The notes under the pieces: generated by a model
The model's database searches: none
Told to the model about the DNA's origin: nothing
The model's input: the letters and a program-made list of their open reading frames with translations, nothing else
From: Paenibacillus typhae
Lineage (GTDB): Bacteria > Bacillota > Bacilli > Paenibacillales > Paenibacillaceae
NCBI RefSeq assembly: GCF_900099765.1
Contig: NZ_FNDX01000016.1
Location: 1-64,000 of the forward strand
Length of the DNA: 64,000 nucleotides
Direction of reading: 5' to 3'
Shown here: piece after piece, positions 24,697-33,224 of the stretch
How the letters are laid out: each line of letters starts with the position of its first letter
Position numbering within the stretch: position 1 is the stretch's first letter
Translations under genes and position numbers: made by a program

Positions 24697-25347
24697 CTAC
24701 ACCTTTAAGCTATACGTACGATAACGCTGGGGCCCGCCGCCTGAGATATCAAGCAGCTTTTGTTCAGTTAACTGATGCAGGATGCGTCTGGCGTGCCTGT
24801 CTGTTACATGCAGGTGGCTGGCGAGCTCTTGAGGAGTGAATGACCTGAGCAGACGTCTGGCAAAACGCATAGTTTCCGCTTCGAGCCAGGTTAATGTTGA
24901 TGAAACATCAGTCGCTACGAATTTGCCGATAAATGAAAGGACCAGCTGCTGACACTGCTTAGGCTCCTCTACAATAGAAGGATAGGCAACCGGAAGAAAA
25001 GTCCAGCCATCGAGAGCCAGCAGACAATGGCGGCGGCATAAATCCTTGAACCTCCTGACATCAAGGTCTCTGGCATGCGGTCCGTAGCCCTGAATCTCAA
25101 TTCCGCCCTTCACACCCCCAGGCATATATGCCAAATCCAGATAGCGGTACCCGTTATTGAAGTCACGCACCTCCCATTCCGGCATCAGATGATCCATATT
25201 ACCGACAGCAGGGAACCATACCGCGCGAAGAAATTCCACGGTTCCATGCCCCAGTCCTTTTTCAAGTAGCTCTCTGCGTCTCTGGTTGCTTTCGTTATTA
25301 ATACTGATTTGTAACCATTCCTCGTACAGCTGGTTGAATCTCGGCAT
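24697..25347 (-). CDS. Vsr/DUF559-like nuclease-fold domain with C-terminal winged helix
   Basis: 216 residues from the ATG at 25347, with GAGGAG ten bases upstream; earlier in-frame ATGs extend to 25404 without a ribosome site. The middle reads like a PD-(D/E)XK fold of the DUF559/Vsr kind: LDLAY, then GGIEIQGYGPHARDLDVRRF, then GWTFLPVAYPSI (Asp, Glu-x-Gln and a following His). The last 50 residues (TPQELASHLHVTDRHARRILHQLTEQKLL) form a winged helix-turn-helix. Function not known. It may be a DNA-binding regulator built on an inactive nuclease fold, or a site-specific nuclease. Its 3' end lies in a duplicated repeat. Confidence 0.7.
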   Translation of the reverse strand: MPRFNQLYEEWLQISINNESNQRRRELLEKGLGHGTVEFLRAVWFPAVGNMDHLMPEWEVRDFNNGYRYLDLAYMPGGVKGGIEIQGYGPHARDLDVRRFKDLCRRHCLLALDGWTFLPVAYPSIVEEPKQCQQLVLSFIGKFVATDVSSTLTWLEAETMRFARRLLRSFTPQELASHLHVTDRHARRILHQLTEQKLLDISGGGPQRYRTYSLKV

Positions 25348-25591
25348 CCCGATCATACTCCTCATCAATGATTTTTTTGCGCAAAAAAAGCCGCTCCCAT
25401 ACAATTCCTCCAGCTAACTAACTTAGCAGGCGGTTGTATGAAAACGGCGTGTGCTTCACGGCTTATATCTCCATTATATCCTCATCAAAGATGGAAGCAA
25501 TGACATTCTGTTGATTGCAACCGCGATAAATGATAAGTTTCAAATATATTCAGCAGTAATTCCATAAAATAAAATTCGTAGTAGGGGCAAT

Positions 25592-26449
25592 ATGGCTGCA
25601 ACTAAAATCCTGCAATTATTCAAAATAACCCTAAGCGATCGCAGCGGCGGGGTACGCGGACGCCCGTCACGCACAATTGCCATTGCTGCAGGAGCATCGT
25701 TATATAATCTTGCTGAAGCTACTATTGAAGCTTTTGACTTTGATCTCGATCATGCTTTCGGCTTTTATGACAACATTAAAAACTGGGCACGCTCTGAGGA
25801 AGGCTACGAATCGATTGCAGACATTGGCCATGAGGACCAATTCCCAGGCGTAGAAAAGGTAAAGATCAGCAAAGTGTTCCGAACGCCTAAACAAAAAATG
25901 CTGCTTTTATTTGATTATGGTGTAGAATGGCATTTTATTGTGCAGTATCTGGGGGATGCGGAAGTGAAGCAGGGTCAAGAGCTACCTTGTGTCATAACGA
26001 GCAATGGGGAGGCACCCGATCAATATGGCGATTTTGGGCATTTTGATGAAGAGGAAGACGATTGGGAAGAGGCGAATACGGAACTGGATCCAAATGAAGA
26101 TCCGGAGCGGGAAAAACGCATAAATATGGAAATCATTGTAGATGCATACGATCCGGAAGAAGTTGCAATGGGCTGGTACTATTATCTTAAGGACAATATC
26201 CATTTTCCCTTTAAGGCAATCTGCAATCAGATACTGGCCAAATCGCCATTGAAGAATGGTGAAGAAGTTACAGTTCTGCAAATGGCAGCTGCAAGTGAAT
26301 GTATGGATAATATGTGGGTTCAAATCAAATGGGAAGACCGGGAGTTTGCAGTTCCGCTGGTTCAGCTGCAGCCTGTTCACCCCGATGAACCAACTAAAGC
26401 CGCTATTGAAGACTGGGTATATTGGCTTGACAGGGGATATCATTTGTAA
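25592..26449 (+). CDS. pRiA4b ORF-3-like domain fused to a CcbP-like calcium-binding domain
   Basis: 285 residues, ATG after TAGGGG. The N-terminal part (about 1-125; LFKITLSD, LAEATIEAFDFDLDHAFGFY, PKQKMLLLFDYGVEWHF) matches the plasmid pRiA4b ORF-3 family, often found near mobile DNA. A very acidic hinge (about 148-175, DEEEDDWEE) joins it to a C-terminal domain resembling the calcium-binding CcbP family (FPFKAICNQI, VQIKWEDREFAVPLVQLQP). Soluble, no signal peptide. Stands alone; no biochemical role can be assigned. Confidence 0.72.
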   Translation: MAATKILQLFKITLSDRSGGVRGRPSRTIAIAAGASLYNLAEATIEAFDFDLDHAFGFYDNIKNWARSEEGYESIADIGHEDQFPGVEKVKISKVFRTPKQKMLLLFDYGVEWHFIVQYLGDAEVKQGQELPCVITSNGEAPDQYGDFGHFDEEEDDWEEANTELDPNEDPEREKRINMEIIVDAYDPEEVAMGWYYYLKDNIHFPFKAICNQILAKSPLKNGEEVTVLQMAAASECMDNMWVQIKWEDREFAVPLVQLQPVHPDEPTKAAIEDWVYWLDRGYHL

Positions 26450-26554
26450 TAGCCATGATGACTTTTCCCGCTTTCAAATCTCACACAACGTGGTAAGATA
26501 AGCAAGCGGTATTTTGCCGTGATTACAGGGACAGGAAGGGTCAGGCATTTCATT

Positions 26555-27874
26555 ATGAACATGAACAAGAATCAAACAAAAACAATGGGCAAAACAGTAA
26601 CATCCACTCAAGCCCTGGCGATTGTAGTCGGGATGATTATCGGGTCGGGGATCTTTTTGAAGCCGGGGATTGTGCTAAGCAATGCCGGAACGCCATGGAT
26701 GAGTATTCTGGCCTGGAGTGTCGGCGGGATCATTACACTGGCGTCAGCGCTGACTGTGGCTGAGATTGCTGCTGCGATTCCTAAATCCGGCGGATTGTAT
26801 ACCTATCTGGGTGAGCTCTACGGCGGCGTATTCGGTTATCTGCTGGGCTGGGTGCAGGCAGTGATCTCTTATCCGGCGTCTGTTGCGGCGCTGGCTATTG
26901 CTTTTTCCACCTATTCCGGGTATTTCGTGCCGCTGAACGGCTGGCAGCAGAAGCTGCTGGCTGTAGCCATACTGGCGTTCATCCTCATCATGAATGTCAT
27001 TGCGACCAGATTCGGCGGGATCATCCAGACGGTTGCGACTGTGGGTAAGCTGATTCCGGTTGCGGGTATAATCGGCGTTGGTCTGTTCTCGAATCTGGCC
27101 CCCGGCTTTGACGGCATCAGTGCACCGGCGGCGGGAGCAGGTTTTGGGGCAGCAGTACTGGGTACACTATGGGCGTATGACGGCTGGATCAGTGTAACGA
27201 ATATGGCTGGTGAAATTAAAAATCCGGCCAAGACCCTGCCTAAGGTTATCTCCATCGGCGTTGTTTTTGTTATAGCAGTGTATGTGCTGTTTAATGTGGC
27301 TGTGTTCAAGGCGCTGCCTTATGAGCAGATTATCAGTTCCCCGACTCCGGGGGCTGATGCTGCAGAAGCGCTGTTTGGCAACGGGGGCGGAGCTTTTATT
27401 ACGGCAGGCATTATTATATCCGTGCTCGGTGCGCTGAACGGCTATCTGATGACCGCAGCACGGGTGCCGCAGGCAATGGGGGAGAAGCGGCAGATTCCAT
27501 TTTCACGGGTGCTGAGCAGTATTCATCCCAAGTTCCAGACTCCGGCTAATGCGCTTATTTTTCAGAGTGTGCTGGCGGTAATCTACATATTCTCCGGGAC
27601 CTTTAATACGCTGACGGATCTGCTGGTGTTTGTATTATGGATCTTTTTTACGATGGGTGTCTTTGGAGTCTTTCTGTTGCGCAAAAAAAGACCGCCGGAA
27701 AAAGGCCGCTACCGTGTGCCTCTTTATCCGGTTACTCCGGTGATCGGTGTTGCTGGCGGACTCTACATTCTGGGCAGCACAATAGTCAGTGACCCTCTGC
27801 GCTCGCTGATCGGAATCGGGATAACTCTGGCGGGACTGCCGGTCTATTATGTTTTATCGCGTAAAAAAGCATAA
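26555..27874 (+). CDS. APC-family amino acid permease (SteT-like)
   Basis: About 12 TM helices in 439 residues from the ATG at 26555 (ribosome site weak: GGAAGGG is 14 bases upstream). TM1 has the substrate-binding glycine motif GMIIGSGIFL. KSGGLYTYLGELYG and the TM6 region LWAYDGWISVTNMAGEIKNP are typical of the L-type amino acid transporter group that includes the serine/threonine exchanger SteT (438 residues). Substrate is inferred at family level only. Confidence 0.85.
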   Translation: MNMNKNQTKTMGKTVTSTQALAIVVGMIIGSGIFLKPGIVLSNAGTPWMSILAWSVGGIITLASALTVAEIAAAIPKSGGLYTYLGELYGGVFGYLLGWVQAVISYPASVAALAIAFSTYSGYFVPLNGWQQKLLAVAILAFILIMNVIATRFGGIIQTVATVGKLIPVAGIIGVGLFSNLAPGFDGISAPAAGAGFGAAVLGTLWAYDGWISVTNMAGEIKNPAKTLPKVISIGVVFVIAVYVLFNVAVFKALPYEQIISSPTPGADAAEALFGNGGGAFITAGIIISVLGALNGYLMTAARVPQAMGEKRQIPFSRVLSSIHPKFQTPANALIFQSVLAVIYIFSGTFNTLTDLLVFVLWIFFTMGVFGVFLLRKKRPPEKGRYRVPLYPVTPVIGVAGGLYILGSTIVSDPLRSLIGIGITLAGLPVYYVLSRKKA

Positions 27875-27882
27875 TCCCTATG

Positions 27883-27925
27883 CAAGGGGCCACCTTCTGT
27901 TAACTCAGAAAGGTGGTCTTTTTTG
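27883..27925 (+). terminator. Terminator after amino acid permease
   Basis: GACCACC-type stem: GGCCACCTTCTG pairs with CAGAAAGGTGGTC, followed by six T. Confidence 0.88.
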
Positions 27926-28078
27926 TACCGCCAGCCAGTGCTGCAAGATAGTCCAACCCGGGTGAAATAGTCCAAAACCGCATAACAGGCCGGGCAAAAA
28001 TGTCCTATTGCCGGAATAGCCGGGGATAAGTATGCTACAGGTGTTGATTTTTTTGAAATGTAATGGAGGAGAACGCAA

Positions 28079-30271
28079 ATGAGCATTCAAATGGAGCATT
28101 TGGACCGGGGTCTGGCGGCAGTCTGCACCTCGGAGGGGATATTTATCAGCTGGCGGCTGCTGGGACAAGAAGTATCGGCTGCTACAGAACAGGGCTTAAC
28201 GGCTGCGGATTTCCGCTTATACCGTAATGGGGTGCTTATCGCGGAGATCACAGACAGTACCAATTACCTGGACAGGTCCGGCAGCCGGGAAGCAGAGTAT
28301 GCGGTAGCCGCAGTTATAAACGGGGAAGAGAAGGAACAGTGCCGGTCTATCCGGCCATGGGAGACCCCTTACCTGGAAATTCCGCTGCAGAAGCCGGCGG
28401 ACGGGGTTACGCCTGCCGGTCAATCTTACAGCTACAGTGCAAATGACATGAGTGTAGGCGACGTAGACGGAGACGGGGAATATGAGTATATCGTCAAATG
28501 GGACCCGTCGAATGCCAAGGATGTCTCCCATGTAGGCTATACAGGCAATGTGTATATGGATTGCTACAAGCAAAACGGAACACTTCTGTACCGGATCGAC
28601 CTGGGAGTCAATATCCGGGCAGGGGCACATTACACCCAGTTCCTGGTGTATGATTTTGACGGTGACGGCAAGGCAGAGCTGATGTTCAAGACTGCACCGG
28701 GTACCAAGGTGATTCGCTACGAGGAGGGGGCTCCGGTCTCTGAAGCATTCATTACGCTGCTGCCCGAGGATGAGGCTGCCGGGTACAGCCATAATGATGA
28801 TTACCGCATGAACGGTGCAGCGTATGCAGAGCATGTGGCGGATCTGTTCGAACACTGGCATGAGCATGAAGAAGTCGTGGCGGGACACTGGCCGGTTACA
28901 CTGGAGGAGTGCTTCGGAATCGCCCCTGAATATTCCTATCCGTTGTCCCGGGAGGATGCAGTGCGGCTCGCGGATTATTTTCTGGATGTATATGCGCCTT
29001 CCAGAAGTGAACGCAACAAGCTGCGTGAATTTGAAGGCTTTATATTAAAAGGGCCGGAGTACCTCACAGTTTTCCGCGGCGAAACGGGAGAGGAGCTTAA
29101 GACAGTCCGCTACAAGCCTGGACGGCATGATGACGGGCTGATGTGGGGCGACTATTCCTGGAACCGCATCGAGCCGGGCAATCGGGTGGACCGCTTTCTG
29201 GCAGGCGTCGCTTATCTGGACGGAAAGAAGCCGTATGCGCTGTTTGCCCGCGGATACTATACCCGGGCCACCATGGCCGCCTACAGCTGGAACGGACAGG
29301 AACTGGCAGAAACGTGGTACATCGACAGCGGCTGGGTTACCATGAACAATCCGTTTGCCGACACACTGCATCTGCAGGACGGACGTAATCCCGGCTTCGG
29401 CGGATTGGCCAAGCAGGGAGCCCATGCGCTGTCCACTGCTGACGTGGACGGAGACGGCTGCCAGGAGATTATCTACGGGTCGGCCACGATCGACCATGAC
29501 GGCAGTCTTCTATACAGCTCAGGCGGAATTCTGCCTGAGGGAAGCGCGGCTCCGGGTGAATATGCCAAGCTCGGTCACGGGGACGCCCTGCATGTAGCTG
29601 TAGTCGATCCTGACCGCGAGGGCCTGCAGATTTATATGGTTCACGAAGAGGGCATTCATGGCCCGTATGGATATACGCTGCGGGATGCAGCAACCGGAGA
29701 GGTGTTGTACGGCGGCTTTGCCAAGGAGGATGTAGGCCGTGGGATGATCGGCAAGGTAGAACCGGCCGTGCCCGGCCTGCAGACCTGGTGCAGCGAAAGC
29801 CATTTAGCTCATGAGCCGTCCCGGGGGCTGCGTTCAGCCAAAGGTGACCAGTTGGATGAACAGGCACCGGGCACTAACATGAACATCAAGTGGGCAGCTG
29901 ATATGACGACCCAGTTCATCAGCGGGACATTTGAAGAACCAGTTACCATTGAAGACTGGAAGCAGGGCACGCTGCTGACAGCGGAGGGCACACGCTCCAA
30001 CAACGGCACCAAGGGCAACCCCTGCCTGGTGGCAGACCTGTTCGGTGACTGGCGGGAGGAGCTGGTTGTGCGTGTGGCAGACAGCTCGGCTATACGCATC
30101 TACATGAACACGGAAGTAACGGACCGCAAGCTGTACACGCTGATGCATGATCCCCAGTACCGGACAGGGGTCGCCTGGCAGAATGTAGTCTATAACCAGC
30201 CTTGCTACACCAGCTTCTATCTGGGCACAGACATGAACTGGTCCAAGGTTCCGGTTCCGGATTTGTTATAG
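28079..30271 (+). CDS. Rhamnogalacturonan lyase, PL11 family (YesW/YesX-like)
   Basis: 730 residues, ATG after TGGAGGAGAA. N-terminal FnIII-like beta domain (about 1-105) and an eight-bladed propeller with calcium-binding repeats DVDGDGEYEY, DFDGDGKAEL and DVDGDGCQEI. Cleaves the rhamnose-galacturonate backbone of pectin RG-I by beta-elimination. No signal peptide is visible, which favours an intracellular, YesX-like exo-acting enzyme over secreted YesW; that distinction is inference. No transporter or accessory pectin genes are adjacent. Confidence 0.9.
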   Translation: MSIQMEHLDRGLAAVCTSEGIFISWRLLGQEVSAATEQGLTAADFRLYRNGVLIAEITDSTNYLDRSGSREAEYAVAAVINGEEKEQCRSIRPWETPYLEIPLQKPADGVTPAGQSYSYSANDMSVGDVDGDGEYEYIVKWDPSNAKDVSHVGYTGNVYMDCYKQNGTLLYRIDLGVNIRAGAHYTQFLVYDFDGDGKAELMFKTAPGTKVIRYEEGAPVSEAFITLLPEDEAAGYSHNDDYRMNGAAYAEHVADLFEHWHEHEEVVAGHWPVTLEECFGIAPEYSYPLSREDAVRLADYFLDVYAPSRSERNKLREFEGFILKGPEYLTVFRGETGEELKTVRYKPGRHDDGLMWGDYSWNRIEPGNRVDRFLAGVAYLDGKKPYALFARGYYTRATMAAYSWNGQELAETWYIDSGWVTMNNPFADTLHLQDGRNPGFGGLAKQGAHALSTADVDGDGCQEIIYGSATIDHDGSLLYSSGGILPEGSAAPGEYAKLGHGDALHVAVVDPDREGLQIYMVHEEGIHGPYGYTLRDAATGEVLYGGFAKEDVGRGMIGKVEPAVPGLQTWCSESHLAHEPSRGLRSAKGDQLDEQAPGTNMNIKWAADMTTQFISGTFEEPVTIEDWKQGTLLTAEGTRSNNGTKGNPCLVADLFGDWREELVVRVADSSAIRIYMNTEVTDRKLYTLMHDPQYRTGVAWQNVVYNQPCYTSFYLGTDMNWSKVPVPDLL

Positions 30272-30289
30272 GTTTCTTTTTATCCGGTA

Positions 30290-30338
30290 AAAGCAAAACG
30301 GCCGCCTCCATGAACAGGGCGGCTGTTTTGCTTTTATT
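30290..30338. terminator. Bidirectional terminator
   Basis: AAGCAAAACGGCCGCC pairs with GGGCGGCTGTTTTGCTT, flanked by A and T runs, between the convergent PL11 and VOC genes. Confidence 0.85.
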
Positions 30339-30390
30339 GCTGTACTTTCAATCGGAATCCGTAAAGCTGCTGATTTCCCGTTGCTACAGC

Positions 30391-30756
30391 CTAGCTGTGC
30401 TCCGCGATCTGCACCTCAAACCCGTCAGGGTCCAGCACATAAAAGAACCGCAGGTGCGGATTCGGGGAGACAGGCCCGCGGGCTAGCGGGATGCCGCGGC
30501 TTTTTAATTCTTCAATGGCACTGTCCAGTGACTCCGTTTCGAATCCGACAGACACCCCGCATTCCGGCAGCAATGCCGGATCACTTCCTTGAATAAGCTC
30601 GATTTTGGGCTGACCCTCCGCGCCGAGCATGACGATCTGCCTGCCTCTGCTCTCAAATTGCCGTTCAATGGGAAGACCCAGAATCCCGTGGTAGAAATGT
30701 AGAGATGCCTCCAGGTCGCGTACCCTGAGCGTAATCCAGTTAAGACTTAAGTTCAT
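30391..30756 (-). CDS. VOC-family (glyoxalase/dioxygenase-like) protein
   Basis: 121 residues from the ATG at 30756, with GGAGGT seven bases upstream; the in-frame ATG at 30771 overlaps that site. Two beta-alpha-beta-beta-beta modules: WITLRVRDLEASLHFYHGILGLPIE, and the closing RFFYVLDPDGFEVQIAEHS with its metal-ligand Glu. Candidate roles are lactoylglutathione lyase, antibiotic-binding or another metalloenzyme; none is decided by sequence. Confidence 0.85.
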   Translation of the reverse strand: MNLSLNWITLRVRDLEASLHFYHGILGLPIERQFESRGRQIVMLGAEGQPKIELIQGSDPALLPECGVSVGFETESLDSAIEELKSRGIPLARGPVSPNPHLRFFYVLDPDGFEVQIAEHS

Positions 30757-31029
30757 ATTGAATACCTCCATGTCCTGTAATGCAACGCTCCCGCTTTATT
30801 CATTATACGTTAGTTTGCATCTGGTGAAAGCCTGTGGGCTAATAGGAATGCCTGCAGGGAAAATTAATGCTATCTTGTTTGAGGGTAGTATTCCCCGTGT
30901 ACCATTCAATCGCGTCATAAAACATAACATTAAGTTGTGCATTTTAGATGATTTTGTCGAATAATAGGATTTTAATGAATTTTTAAGCTGCTAAAATAGA
31001 CTTATATTCATATAAGGGGTGAGCAGGAA

Positions 31030-32073
31030 ATGAAGAAATGGCTAAACGTGTCAATTATTATGACAATGGTGGTGCTGGTGCTATCGGCATGCGGAGGGAA
31101 CAAAACAGAAGAGACAGCTTCGGGCTCCGGCGGCGGTTCGAACAAGCTGGTGGTCTATACCCCTAATAGTGAAGCGATGATCAATGCTCTGATTCCTGCA
31201 TTTGAGAAGCAGACAGGCATAACGGTGGAATTAGTATCGGCAGGCAGCGGTGAGCTGATCAAGCGGATTCAGTCGGAGAAATCCAACCCTTATGCTGACG
31301 TCATGTTTGGCGGAGCCTACGCACTGTTTAACGACAATGCAGATCTGTTCGAGGAATACGTGTCACCTAATGATAAAGATTTACTTGAAGGACACACGAA
31401 TACGACAGGCATCATGACCTCTTACGTTTCGGATGGAAGCGTCCTGCTGGTGAATACAAATCTGGCAGGCGATATTCAGATTAACGGCTATGCGGATCTG
31501 CTGAACCCGGAGCTGAAAGGCAAGATTGCAATGGCTGATCCTGCCAACTCCAGCTCGGCATTTGCACAGCTGACTAATATGCTCAAAGCAATGGGCGGGG
31601 ATTATACCTCTGAAGCAGGCTGGGATTATGTGGCGAAGCTGCTGGAGAATCTGGATGGTAAAATTGCCGGCGGCTCCAGCAAAGCGCACAAAAGTGTAGC
31701 AGACGGTGAATATGTAGTGGCATTAACCTATGAAGATCCGGCAGTCAGCTATGTTAGAGACGGTGCTCCGGTAAAGGTTGTCTATCCTGAGGAAGGAACG
31801 GTATTCCTGGATGCGGTAGCGGGAGTTGTAAAGGGCTCGCCAAACCAGGACAATGCCAAGAAATTCATTGATTTCCTGATCTCCCAGGAAGGACAGGATG
31901 CTCTGGGTCAGGAGACGACTAACCGGCCTCTGCGGACAGATGCTGCCATTGGCGATTTCATGACACCGATAGAGCAGATCAAGGTGATTGACGAGGATGT
32001 AGCGTATGTAGCAGAGAATAAGGCAGCTATTGTAGAACGTTATACAGAGCTGTTTACCGATATTGCAGAATAG
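31030..32073 (+). CDS. ABC transporter substrate-binding lipoprotein (Fe3+/phosphonate/sugar-phosphate group)
   Basis: 347 residues with a lipobox ending LSAC (Cys21), a Gly/Ser spacer, then a type II periplasmic-binding fold beginning KLVVYTPNSEAMINALIPAF. The family covers ferric (FbpA), 2-aminoethylphosphonate and hexose-phosphate (AfuA) binders. The adjacent tyrosine pair used by ferric-binding FbpA proteins is not visible; the region reads VALTYEDPAVSYV instead, so a phosphorylated organic ligand is plausible. First gene of a transporter operon followed by its own two-component system. Confidence 0.85.
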   Translation: MKKWLNVSIIMTMVVLVLSACGGNKTEETASGSGGGSNKLVVYTPNSEAMINALIPAFEKQTGITVELVSAGSGELIKRIQSEKSNPYADVMFGGAYALFNDNADLFEEYVSPNDKDLLEGHTNTTGIMTSYVSDGSVLLVNTNLAGDIQINGYADLLNPELKGKIAMADPANSSSAFAQLTNMLKAMGGDYTSEAGWDYVAKLLENLDGKIAGGSSKAHKSVADGEYVVALTYEDPAVSYVRDGAPVKVVYPEEGTVFLDAVAGVVKGSPNQDNAKKFIDFLISQEGQDALGQETTNRPLRTDAAIGDFMTPIEQIKVIDEDVAYVAENKAAIVERYTELFTDIAE

Positions 32074-32117
32074 TTCAGTATCAGCACAGCAAATCAGAGC
32101 GAAAGCGGGTGTATAAC

Positions 32118-33224
32118 ATGAGCGTTGCGATATCCTTCAAGGACATTGTTAAAAAATATGGCGACACAACCGTTATCCCCGAGCTGTCCCTGGACATTCA
32201 AAAGGGTGAGTTCTTCACCCTTTTGGGTCCTTCAGGCTGCGGCAAAACAACGCTGCTGCGAATGGTGGCAGGGTTCAACAGTATTGAAGGCGGGGATCTT
32301 GGTTTCAATGATAAGGTGATGAATAACGTCCCGCCGGGCAAGCGGAATATCGGGATGGTTTTTCAGAATTATGCAATCTTCCCTCATTTAAATGTAGCCG
32401 AGAATGTTGCATTCGGGCTGCAGAACCGTAAAGTCGGCAAGGAGGAGCAGCAGCGCAGAGTAAGTGAAATTTTGGATACAGTGCAGATTGAAGTGTATAA
32501 AAACAGGATGCCCAAAAACTTATCAGGGGGACAGCAGCAGCGGGTAGCCCTGGCCCGGGCCATCGTTATTAATCCGGACGTGCTGCTGATGGACGAGCCG
32601 CTCTCTAATCTGGATGCCCAGCTGCGTGTTGACATGCGCAATGCCATTAAGCGGATTCAGCGCGAGGTTGGCATTACCACGGTCTATGTAACGCATGATC
32701 AGGAAGAAGCGATGGCAGTATCTGACCGGATTGCGGTTATGAAATCGGGTATCATCCAGCAGGTGGGAACCCCTAGAGAGGTCTACCAGCGTCCGGCTAA
32801 TCTGTTCGTCGCTACGTTTATAGGGCGGACAAATGTACTAGAGGCACAGCTGGAGAACGGTGCTGAAGGCAGACCGGTTGTTCGTGTCGGCAGCAGCTAT
32901 ATCCTCGAGATGCCGGAGCTGCAGGCGGAAGTGAAGCCTGATGCTGCGGTAGATGTCAAAATCTCAGTCCGGCCGGAGGAATTTGTGCTCTCGGAGGACG
33001 GTCAGGGACTCACCGGAAAGGTTGTCAATAATGTCTTTCTGGGACTCAATACACATCTGGTCGTCGAGCTCGAAAACGGGCAGGAAGTAGAAGTCATTCA
33101 GCAGTCGGCTGTAAGTGCAGTAGTAGAAATCGGCAGGAAGGTTACGCTGGCCATCCTTACAGGAACAATCAATGTTTATGATGCGTCCGGCGAACGCAAT
33201 CTGAACCGGGGGCCTCAACTATGA
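32118..33224 (+). CDS. ABC transporter ATP-binding protein (FbpC/PotA-like)
   Basis: 368 residues from the ATG at 32118, with AAAGCGGGTG upstream. Walker A GPSGCGKTT, Q-loop VFQNYAIFPHL, signature LSGGQQQR, Walker B LLMDEPLSNLD, H-loop VTHDQEEA, then a C-terminal TOBE domain (about 240-368). Energises the neighbouring permease. Overlaps it by 4 bases. Confidence 0.93.
   Translation: MSVAISFKDIVKKYGDTTVIPELSLDIQKGEFFTLLGPSGCGKTTLLRMVAGFNSIEGGDLGFNDKVMNNVPPGKRNIGMVFQNYAIFPHLNVAENVAFGLQNRKVGKEEQQRRVSEILDTVQIEVYKNRMPKNLSGGQQQRVALARAIVINPDVLLMDEPLSNLDAQLRVDMRNAIKRIQREVGITTVYVTHDQEEAMAVSDRIAVMKSGIIQQVGTPREVYQRPANLFVATFIGRTNVLEAQLENGAEGRPVVRVGSSYILEMPELQAEVKPDAAVDVKISVRPEEFVLSEDGQGLTGKVVNNVFLGLNTHLVVELENGQEVEVIQQSAVSAVVEIGRKVTLAILTGTINVYDASGERNLNRGPQL

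Larger units (their letters stand above)
24031..24720. repeat. Direct duplication of about 260 bp
   Basis: 24031-24293 and 24457-24720 are direct copies at roughly 90% identity by eye, separated by about 160 unrelated bases in which I see no gene or signal. Each copy contains one four-arm element followed by the block TGTATCAATACATTTATGAG...TACACCTTTAA...ATACGTACG. In the second copy that last block is the 3' end of the minus-strand gene at 24697. The first copy therefore holds a detached duplicate of that gene's final codons. Confidence 0.88.

Noticed and set aside
24031..24720. Insertion sequence as the cause of the duplication
   Set aside because: No transposase, terminal inverted repeats of IS type, or target-site duplication seen.
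30757..31029. Riboswitch or sRNA before the ABC transporter operon
   Set aside because: AT-rich leader with no conserved aptamer blocks or clear terminator hairpin.
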